Below, in pieces: positions 6,911 through 13,314 of a stretch of 13,314 bases of DNA. This DNA is from Sanchytrium tribonematis (taxonomy: Eukaryota > Sanchytriomycota > Sanchytriomycetes > Sanchytriales > Sanchytriaceae). The stretch spans positions 1 through 13,314 of the forward strand of contig JADGIG010000192.1 in the NCBI GenBank assembly GCA_018985235.1. Reading direction: 5' to 3'. The notes beneath the pieces are model-generated. The model did no database searches, was not told where the DNA came from, and saw only the letters and a program-made list of their open reading frames with translations. The position numbers were made by a program, and so were the translations under genes. Positions within the stretch are counted from its first letter, which is position 1. Every line of letters starts with the position of its first letter.

Positions 6911-9285
6911 AATTTTTTAATGATGCAGTGTTAAAATATACATGCACAGATAGAATGCTGGCAATCATCAATATGAGACAAACTCCAAGGGCACCAAACG
7001 AAAGCCAAAGTCCATTTAGTCCATATCTAAATGAGTCAAAATTACATGGCAATATTGCACAATGACACTGTCATTGCAGTGGTAGCAGCATTTATGTTTG
7101 GACAAGGATCACTTTTCAGTCCATTTTGAAGATTCATTGTCAACTCATTGGTTACATTTCCGATCAAATAACTGAACTCTGTGTCGTAATCGTTTTTGGT
7201 TTTAAGAATCCATTTGTCATAGGTGTCAAAAATGGATTGCACATAGTGGTCGCTGTCGTACTTTGAAACATTATTTTTTATGATTGCAAACTGGTTTGCC
7301 AAGTCATTGAAAGTAGCATTTAAGCTCTGCCTTTTGGAATTTAATTCTGGATAAATTGATAAAAAGGAATTAAGCGCTGAAATGCGTTGATTCACGCGGC
7401 CTTTAAAATCTGCCAATTCGGCGTTCAGATCTCCAGTAGGGTTACTTAAATCTTCAATATCATTGGTTGTCGTTTGTAGTGAATTTGATAAAAGCGCCAA
7501 AGCTTTTTGAATTTCTGTTGCTGATGTACTATTCAGATCTCCTTTAAGTATTTCAATAGGATCCAAACCCGATATGTTCATTGCTGATAATTGCATAATA
7601 AAATTTTCTGTCGATGATTTGTCAATTGCAGACGATAATTTCAAGTCAAGAAAAGTTTTGTTCAAATAAGTCAAATTCTGCGCAAAAGCTGTTGCTACCA
7701 AATTTGTAATATTAAAAGTATCTTGGCTAAATCCATCAGGAAGCATCTTCTGTATGGTTGTATTTTGTAATATCTCTGATAATGAGGCATTTCGATCACA
7801 CAAATCTTTGGCTGCAACTCCAGCCGCACTGTAGCTTGCAATCTCTGGACTAACTAATTTCAGAGATTGGATATTAACATAATCGCACGAATCCCCTACC
7901 ATAAAAGCATATAGATAATAGTAAAATGACGCAACAAAACAAATCATGGTGAGAAATAAGACTAAACAAAGTGAAATCATTCCAATCCTAGGAAATTTTA
8001 AGGCTATAAACAAGCCAGTCAAAATTAAAAGAAGCCCCATCACACCCAAGTAAATGTAAATGTATATGTTTTGAGGGCCCAAATTGGTGGTATAGTTTCC
8101 ACTGGCGCTGTTGAATCCCTCATATTGAGATTTTACAGTTGCTCCGTCAGTGCTATTTCTAAGAGCATCGCTTAAGGAAGCCTTAATACTATTTATGATA
8201 TTCCACAATGAAGCGTTTGCCCCATCTAAAGATTCGATTTGTCCTGTCTTCAATTTGGATTTTAAATTATCAATATTTGATTGCAAATTAGAAGTTGCTG
8301 GAAACTGATTTTTAGCTTTTGCAAGCCTTTTGAGGCTCGTATTATCAATATCGTCAGTATATGGGAAATCTTGATGATAATATGCATATGTTAGATTATT
8401 AGGGTTGTAATTTTTTAATTTATAAACATTGCTAAGCGGAAAATTAAATGTAGGTGCATCAAGACCAGCCAATAATGATAAAGATGAATTAAACAACGCG
8501 GACCTACTATATAACGTGCCATTTAAACTTATAAAGTTTGCAATTAAACCGTCTGTTAAGGAGCGCGCTACTTTGGTAAGATCAATTTTCTTGTCAATCA
8601 AGGTGCTGTTTTCAGACATTTCAGTATAAAGAGAGCTGATGTCTGCATCGACCGTGGTATTAATCTTATCCATAAGTCTCAATGGCGATGAAAAGTTTGA
8701 AAATGCCGAATCTACATCAAGTTTTCCACTTTGAAGCATAAGGGTTCCACTTGTAACAACTGAACCAGCAGCCAAATTTGCATTATTCATCCCGGTTGTA
8801 AAGTCATTCAAGCTGCTGATGGTTACAAATAGGCAAAAAACGGTCAAAAGAGTACTTATCGCTAGAAATACTATAGTCATGATCTTAGTAGGTAGCCTGA
8901 CATCATCTGGATCAAGTCTATCTGGATCTCTTATGACACAGCAAGAAAGTACCAAAATGCTACCAACAAATCCAATAAATCCAAAGAAACAACAGATTCC
9001 AAGATATATGTCCACTTCAAAATAATCTTTGACGATAGTAGCGAGATTCGGTTGCACGACACCATTATTTTCAGTTGTATACGCGTCAAATTGAAACCCT
9101 CTTCTCGCTCTTGACTTGGATATGATTGTCAACCCGAAATTCTCCCAAAAAAGTCCCATTCCTGGTTCTGCTTGATATTTTTTTAGCGATTCTTGTGAAA
9201 GAGCTTTGATATTCACCGTGGTCACATCTCTTTTCTCGATTCTTATACCAAATACAAGTAAACTCAAGGCCAATAAAATCAGCAT
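6909..9285 (-). CDS. Prominin-like five-pass membrane glycoprotein (two exons: 9285-7046 and 7026-6909)
   Basis: With a 19-nt intron removed the product is 785 residues. It has a signal peptide (1 to about 14), TM1 (about 93-116), TM2 (134-157), a first large loop, TM3 (405-430), TM4 (435-462), a second large loop, TM5 (about 749-777) and an eight-residue tail ending SLKN. Two long luminal loops of roughly 250 and 285 residues between paired helices is the prominin (CD133) topology. Each loop has many N-glycosylation sequons. Other prominin-like marks are cysteines just after TM1 (SCCVIRD), a Cys soon after TM4 (GDSCDYV), and a Cys pair before TM5 (DPCPN, SLCN) spaced much as in human prominin-1. 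Tweety proteins also have five helices but are shorter. Prominins bind sterols and shape plasma-membrane protrusions; the role here is unknown. Without the intron the protein would lack TM5 and end NIAM. Confidence 0.8.
7027..7045 (-). other. Candidate 19-nt spliceosomal intron in the prominin gene
   Basis: On the minus strand this reads GTAATTTTGACTCATTTAG: donor GTAA, acceptor TTTAG, with TTGAC as a possible branch site. The upstream frame hits TAA inside it. Removing it joins AT to A (Ile codon) and brings the hydrophobic segment YGLNGLWLSFGALGVCLIL into frame. The junction LCNIAIYGLNGLW matches, without gaps, the LC...I..LN..W...G spacing recalled for human prominin-1 before TM5. A 34-nt alternative (7027-7060, same acceptor) also restores the frame but removes the conserved Cys. 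A one-base assembly error or +1 frameshift near 7046 is the other alternative. Confidence 0.6.
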
Positions 9286-9336
9286 GTGTGGCTGGTTTTT
9301 CTAATGATTTGTTAATGTCATTTTGCTATTAAAACA
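9286..9336. promoter_or_regulatory. Divergent intergenic region, presumed bidirectional promoter
   Basis: Only 51 bp separate the start codons of the prominin gene (minus) and the ABHD11-like gene (plus), so both core promoters and 5' leaders must lie here or inside coding sequence. It is AT-rich with no clear TATA box. A weak 5-bp inverted repeat (AATGA at 9303, TCATT at 9318) is the only visible symmetry. The sequence before the plus-strand ATG is AAAACA, giving adenines at the -3 and nearby positions. Confidence 0.45.
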
Positions 9337-10068
9337 ATGTCTCCTATTCCCAAAAGCATTTTGCTTCTACACGGTTTATTTGGACATTCTCGGAACTTGA
9401 GAACTTTTTCGAGTATTTTGACAGACAAAACAAAATTACCAGTGAATTGTTTTGACCTGCGAAATCATTACGGTAGTCATTTTCAGGGACCTATGACGCT
9501 CAATAATTTAAAGTCGGATTTAAATACCGTTCTTAACAGACCGTTAATAGCGTGCGGTCATTCTTTAGGCGGAAAGATAATTCTACACAACTTAAACAAT
9601 CAAAATATAAAAATGGCAATTATTCTAGATATTGGCCCAAAAAGGACAAATTTGAGTGCAATGAAAGATTACATCTACTTCATGAAGGAGAATGACAATA
9701 AATTTACAGATAGAGCAGTAATTAAGAGAAATTTGATGAGTAAGATTATGAATGAAGAAATTGTACAATTTCTAATGACAAATTTAAAGAAAGAAAACCA
9801 AATGTGGAATTTCAAGCTTAATTTAAACTACCTACTCGAAGGATTGACAGAAATGAGTAATCCCGTACTTCAGGGTAGTGAAAAGCCGATTCTTTTTATT
9901 AAAGGAAGTGAAAGTAATTACATTCGAGAAGAGGAGGAAGCTCAGATTTTTGAGATGTATCCTAATAGTACAATTAAGACTGTTAAAGGCTCTCACTGGA
10001 TCCATTTCATAAGTCCCGTTGAAATTGCCGTCCTTGTCAGAGAATTTATCGATAAAAATCTTGGTTGA
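9337..10068 (+). CDS. ABHD11/Imo32-type alpha/beta hydrolase
   Basis: A 243-residue alpha/beta-hydrolase fold. HGLFG (12-16) forms the oxyanion region, DLRNHYGS (40-47) corresponds to the DARNHG.S signature of ABHD11, and the nucleophile elbow is GHSLGG (74-79) with Ser76. LDIGP (97-101) and LFIKGSESNYI (186-196) are further ABHD11-type blocks, and the catalytic His is probably H220 in GSHWIHF (218-224). The family includes bacterial YbfF, yeast Imo32 and human ABHD11; the last is mitochondrial and linked to maintenance of lipoylated 2-oxoglutarate dehydrogenase. No mitochondrial presequence is visible: the first strand begins at residue 7, and an in-frame TAA at 9313 blocks any upstream extension unless an exon is missing. 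Native substrate is unknown. Confidence 0.92.
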   Translation: MSPIPKSILLLHGLFGHSRNLRTFSSILTDKTKLPVNCFDLRNHYGSHFQGPMTLNNLKSDLNTVLNRPLIACGHSLGGKIILHNLNNQNIKMAIILDIGPKRTNLSAMKDYIYFMKENDNKFTDRAVIKRNLMSKIMNEEIVQFLMTNLKKENQMWNFKLNLNYLLEGLTEMSNPVLQGSEKPILFIKGSESNYIREEEEAQIFEMYPNSTIKTVKGSHWIHFISPVEIAVLVREFIDKNLG

Positions 10069-10134
10069 TGCTATTTGTTCCGCTTAATTGCATTTGAGTC
10101 AGCTGTTGCTTTTATTCACTCATTTGGATATCGA

Positions 10135-10140
10135 AATAAA
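10135..10140 (+). terminator. AATAAA poly(A) signal followed by a T run
   Basis: This lies in the 98-bp gap (10069-10166), the longest in the window, 66 nt after the hydrolase stop and followed by eight T residues, which fits a U-rich downstream element. It is also 26 bp before the next start codon, so it may instead be part of that gene's AT-rich promoter. Nothing else was recognised in the gap. Confidence 0.4.
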
Positions 10141-10166
10141 TTTTTTTTGAGTTGGTTTAAAACAAG

Positions 10167-11957
10167 ATGCATTTAATGGACAAATGGTCAACTGCTTTGC
10201 AAATTTCAGAAAGAAAACTTGAAGATAGGATAAATATCAGGAGATATACAGGTAAACAGGAAATGATCGACTATATAAGAAATACTATTGATGCCTTTGC
10301 TTACCATGGATTCGATATTATCTCGGATCAATTAGAGGATTATATATATCAAATCACTCGTAGTTCAAGTCACTGCAAGTTTGAAGTAATATTCTTCTTA
10401 TGTTTATTGCAACAAGGTGTGGGAAATATCCAGGAAAAGGTTTTTAATACGGTTGTCGATAAGGAATCCTTTTTGATTGATTTCGAGTACTCAGACTATT
10501 CTTCTCATTCTGAAGATTCAGCTGTAGAAATGGAAAACATTATGTTAGATTCGTCTGTAGAATACAATATTTATCAGATTAACAATGAATTAAAGTATAG
10601 AAATTCAAAACAAATTGTCCAAACATTTCAAAGTTATGCGTTTTGGAAAAGCGAAACATGTAACGAGTTCAACTATATAAAACATGTGTTATTTTGCTTG
10701 ATAACCAATACTGACATTGGTGGTATCAATTTTTCAAATTCTAAAATTGTAACTTTATTTTTTCAAGATATAATTGATTATTCAAAAAATCTCGAAGAAA
10801 TGATCGAAAAGCCAAGTCCGTTTCTTTTTATGAGGAATATTTTAAAAAAAATTGACAATGAAATTCAAAAGATGAAAATTTTAGCAGTAGAATGTTTCCA
10901 TAAATGCTCTGAATATTGGAAATGTGATGGGAAATTAATGGACTTGCCGTTTAACTCAGTAATAGAGATCAGATTTAAATTCAATCACTTTCATTACATT
11001 TTTAAAAAGTTGCAATTTTTGACTGCAAATCCCTTTTCAGTTCCATTCAAATTGTACCAGATTCGAAGAGAATCCCAACTTTTTCAAGACTTGTATGATG
11101 TAGCGACTTTGTCAAACTCGAATTTTGCTATTGATTTTGCTTTCCACTCTAAAGATCTGACTAAATTAGGGAATTTGAGAAATTTGAGAAATTTTGATAT
11201 TATAGAAAGCTTGCATCAACAGCAAAACGTTTTAAGGGAAATCGGAGAAATACGCCTTAAGTCATGTCTCCACACATCAATGTCCCTCCGAGCTCAATTT
11301 GAAGCTATAAATAGTGAAATCGGCGCCTTTATTAGTAAGAAAAAGGAAAGCGAAAGAGTTACTAAATTGTTAGAGGAAAACTCCATACGGCAATCATCGT
11401 ACTCAAATGAAATTGAGCACCTCATAATTGTTTTAACTCATCACTATATTTGGACCATATTTAAAAAATCAGTCAGGAATCAAAAATATTTACTCGAGAG
11501 TACAAGTTACGGAACTGTATCTCCCTCCATTAATCTTGATAGAATTGAATATTATTTTATTGATAATACTTACAAGGTTCCATTGATTTTAATTGGGACC
11601 GAAGATGCCAAATTGAGAGTTGACACAAAAGACTGTAAGCTCTCGTCAGAAAATATCTGGTTAAGCAATATTTTAGAAACTAAAATATGTATTCAGTTGG
11701 TTATTCTTCTGAAAAGAGTAATATATTATTCTAACATACCCGTAAAGAAATATTATTGCGCTTTTTTATCTCAACTATTATTTGATTTTAAGGAAGTTTT
11801 GCAATTACAATTAAGTTTTCTAGATGCCAAGCCTGTTGATAATATCAGGAAAATAGTAGAAGATATTTTCGATAAATCAGCCTCTCCAAGCGACGTTCAG
11901 CGGATATATACCAAATTCGAACAAATCTGTAACTTGAAATTCTCTTGTACTCTTTAA
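10167..11957 (+). CDS. Uncharacterised 596-residue protein, faintly gamma-tubulin-complex-like
   Basis: A single open frame, no signal peptide or membrane helix, mostly helical. The N-terminal 100 residues contain a hydrophobic helix (KFEVIFFLCLL, 71-81), followed by an acidic Ser/Asp/Glu linker (about 105-132). Three stretches loosely recall the gamma-tubulin complex (GCP/Spc97-98, especially GCP5) family. One is a helix followed by EYWKCDGKLMDL (249-260), where GCPs have a WI..G.L.D motif. The second is a YKVPLILI segment near the start of the C-terminal third. The third is a later LLKRVIYY helix resembling the LLKLKRVQY motif of the GRIP2 domain. The resemblance is weak and recalled from memory, so it is offered as a hypothesis only. 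Length is within the GCP range at the short end. The stop is 28 bp from the next gene's start. Confidence 0.75.
   Translation: MHLMDKWSTALQISERKLEDRINIRRYTGKQEMIDYIRNTIDAFAYHGFDIISDQLEDYIYQITRSSSHCKFEVIFFLCLLQQGVGNIQEKVFNTVVDKESFLIDFEYSDYSSHSEDSAVEMENIMLDSSVEYNIYQINNELKYRNSKQIVQTFQSYAFWKSETCNEFNYIKHVLFCLITNTDIGGINFSNSKIVTLFFQDIIDYSKNLEEMIEKPSPFLFMRNILKKIDNEIQKMKILAVECFHKCSEYWKCDGKLMDLPFNSVIEIRFKFNHFHYIFKKLQFLTANPFSVPFKLYQIRRESQLFQDLYDVATLSNSNFAIDFAFHSKDLTKLGNLRNLRNFDIIESLHQQQNVLREIGEIRLKSCLHTSMSLRAQFEAINSEIGAFISKKKESERVTKLLEENSIRQSSYSNEIEHLIIVLTHHYIWTIFKKSVRNQKYLLESTSYGTVSPSINLDRIEYYFIDNTYKVPLILIGTEDAKLRVDTKDCKLSSENIWLSNILETKICIQLVILLKRVIYYSNIPVKKYYCAFLSQLLFDFKEVLQLQLSFLDAKPVDNIRKIVEDIFDKSASPSDVQRIYTKFEQICNLKFSCTL
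11172..11189 (+). repeat. Short 9-bp tandem duplication inside a coding region
   Basis: AATTTGAGA occurs twice in tandem and a third partial copy follows. It encodes the repeated LRN in the 596-residue protein and keeps the frame, so it is probably a small replication-slippage event rather than a functional element. Confidence 0.6.
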
Positions 11958-11985
11958 ATGATTTAAAAGTTCCCCTTAAGTTGAC

Positions 11986-13314
11986 ATGTCGCAACAAACT
12001 CTAATGTCTCAACCGCAATCCGATTCCGATGAAGATAAAACTAATCTATTGAGAGCTAAGACCCGTTTAGAGCGAAAAGCAACCAAAAGCTCGAAGAATG
12101 AAGAATTTGTTTGGGAGGATGATGAAACTTATCAACATTCAAAATATTCGAAATTAATTCCTTTGTTTTCATTACTTGTTATTCCTCTTTTCCTTATTCC
12201 TTACTTTGTAGGTGTTTCTGTTGGAGACCTTAGTTCATTAGACAACTCAAAAAATCCACAACTTAATATTAATGACAAATCTGTTGGAAGTCTAGATTCT
12301 AATGGAATTGTGTTGTCGCAAGAGTTGATGAGATGGGGTATATTTTTGACTTGTGCTTATTCAAGTTTTTTAGCTAGTTGGATAGCCCTTCATTTTGTTC
12401 CATTTTTATTCTTTCGATTTTTCATTTCTTTCACCAAAAAAAACAGTGAAAAGTTCAAGGATGCATTTGAGTACTTAAGGGTTCTTCGTCGCTACGCCAT
12501 ATTGGTCCTAGTCAATGTTGCATCAAATATTGTATATGAAGTGCTTTGGAATCCATACAATAGAAGTCCAGATGACAGGCAATCTCCTAATTACATTGTC
12601 ATTATTTCTTATCTCATTCGTATTTCGCTCTTTTTTGCTATATTTCGACTTGTAGAAAAAATATTAATGATGCTCTTATTTATACATTTAAAAAATCAAA
12701 CTTTTAAGGATAGAATTGACCAGTCCAAAAAAGCTTTGGCTACAGTTGAGCATTTGGAGGTTCAACTAGGAAAGGCCCATGAATGGAAAGAAAGTTCTAA
12801 CAGACTAGTGAATGAAGGAAGTAAACTATTTTCGTGGATCAAGAATGGGAAATTGGGAGAAATGGATATTTCATCCGATATTAACGCTAAGAGGTTGGCT
12901 AAAAAACTTTTTGCCAGTCTCTCGAAAGACAAACACGTTATTTTACCGAGTGACTTCTATCCCTTTTTTTCCGATGCGAATGAAGCTATGGAGGCTTTTT
13001 ATCTTTTTGATAAAGACAGAAATGGTGACATCAGCAAAAACGAAATGAAAATTGCGGTAACATCTATTTATCAGGAAAGACGCCATATTTTGAGTTCTTT
13101 TAAAGATTTAAATGATGTTGTCAAAAAATTGGATCGAATTCTTTTTACAATAGTTTGCATTATTACAATTGTTTACGGATTCACTGTGTTTGGAAATAAC
13201 ATTCTTGCAGCTGCAGTCCCTTTGCTAAGTGGATCATTGGCTCTAAGCTTCATGTTTGCGGAAACCGCAAAAGAGTTTTTTAATTCTTTATTATTTTTAT
13301 TTGGAACTCATCCT
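11986..13314 (+). CDS. MscS-family mechanosensitive channel with EF-hand, fungal Msy type (3'-truncated by window edge)
   Basis: The frame runs from the ATG at 11986 to the window edge without a stop (443 residues shown). A hydrophilic, charged N-terminus (1-55) precedes hydrophobic helices at about 57-78, 115-147, 168-185, 204-222 and 385-402. A canonical 12-residue EF-hand loop, DKDRNGDISKNE (342-353), has Ca-binding residues D342, D344, N346, D348 and E353. After it come a short linker, another helix, and the start of the MscS pore helix (GNNILAAAVPLLSGSLALSF, 403-422, then MFAETAKEFF). Domain order matches fission-yeast Msy1/Msy2, which sit in the ER and affect calcium and cell volume after hypo-osmotic shock. 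The beta domain lies beyond the window. The first ATG is used; another is at residue 7. Confidence 0.93.
   Translation, partial: MSQQTLMSQPQSDSDEDKTNLLRAKTRLERKATKSSKNEEFVWEDDETYQHSKYSKLIPLFSLLVIPLFLIPYFVGVSVGDLSSLDNSKNPQLNINDKSVGSLDSNGIVLSQELMRWGIFLTCAYSSFLASWIALHFVPFLFFRFFISFTKKNSEKFKDAFEYLRVLRRYAILVLVNVASNIVYEVLWNPYNRSPDDRQSPNYIVIISYLIRISLFFAIFRLVEKILMMLLFIHLKNQTFKDRIDQSKKALATVEHLEVQLGKAHEWKESSNRLVNEGSKLFSWIKNGKLGEMDISSDINAKRLAKKLFASLSKDKHVILPSDFYPFFSDANEAMEAFYLFDKDRNGDISKNEMKIAVTSIYQERRHILSSFKDLNDVVKKLDRILFTIVCIITIVYGFTVFGNNILAAAVPLLSGSLALSFMFAETAKEFFNSLLFLFGTHP

Noticed and set aside
7027-7060. 34-nt intron GTGCAA...TTTAG
   Set aside because: It restores the same frame but removes the Cys that pairs with the DPC cysteine and shortens the conserved pre-TM5 spacing; the donor GTGCAA is also weaker than GTAATT. 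Kept only as an alternative.
8050-8067. TAAATG-like hexamer repeat
   Set aside because: Only about three imperfect units, encoding an Ile-Tyr alternation at the start of TM3; probably chance within a hydrophobic helix.
8429-9025. Two short plus-strand open frames
   Set aside because: Antisense to the prominin gene; their composition follows from the opposite strand.
7042-9285. Prominin-like protein ending at the first stop (747 residues, four membrane helices)
   Set aside because: It lacks TM5 although a matching helix follows immediately in another frame, and it would leave a gap of 157 bp where neighbours leave 24-37 bp.
12812-13048. 78-residue plus-strand open frame
   Set aside because: It is a different frame inside the MscS channel gene, across the EF-hand region.
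1-13314. Bacterial operon interpretation
   Set aside because: Close spacing, lack of long introns and a CFA-synthase-like gene resemble bacteria, but the Aurora kinase, prominin, fungal-type EF-hand channel and AATAAA signals indicate a eukaryote; no ribosome-binding sites precede the starts consistently.

Overview
The window looks like a piece of a very compact, AT-rich nuclear genome from a unicellular eukaryote. Eukaryotic markers include an Aurora kinase with the family's activation-loop signature, a five-pass prominin-like glycoprotein, an EF-hand MscS channel of the type known from fungi, and AATAAA poly(A) signals at gene ends. The fungus-type channel, an ABHD11/Imo32-type hydrolase and the extreme compaction fit an early-diverging fungus or relative (Rozella/opisthosporidian-like). 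That placement is an inference of low confidence; a compact protist from another group is possible.

Layout: (1) 1-944, plus strand, the 3' part of an unrecognised gene entering from the left. (2) 955-9285, five minus-strand genes in a row: Aurora kinase, a small single-pass membrane protein, a 1212-residue protein with a long charged disordered tail, a cyclopropane-synthase/coclaurine-N-methyltransferase-like methyltransferase, and the prominin homologue. (3) 9286-9336, a 51-bp gap between divergent start codons that must hold both promoters. (4) 9337-13314, three plus-strand genes: an ABHD11-like hydrolase, a 596-residue protein with faint gamma-tubulin-complex resemblance, and an MscS channel running off the right end.

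About 97.5% of the bases are coding by my gene models. Gaps between genes are 10, 34, 37, 24, 24, 51, 98 and 28 bp. At several gene ends the poly(A) signal overlaps the stop codon. No tRNA, rRNA, mobile element or CRISPR array was seen.

The most interesting observation is in the prominin gene. Its uninterrupted frame stops just before the expected fifth membrane helix, and that helix lies immediately downstream in another frame. Removing exactly 19 nt with GT...AG ends (7045 down to 7027) restores the frame. It also aligns the junction without gaps to the family pattern recalled from animal prominin, and it leaves a 24-bp gap to the next gene, as elsewhere in the window. This would be one of the shortest spliceosomal introns known. 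The genes do not form one obvious pathway; several relate to cell division (Aurora, possibly the 596-residue protein) and membranes (prominin, methyltransferase, MscS).
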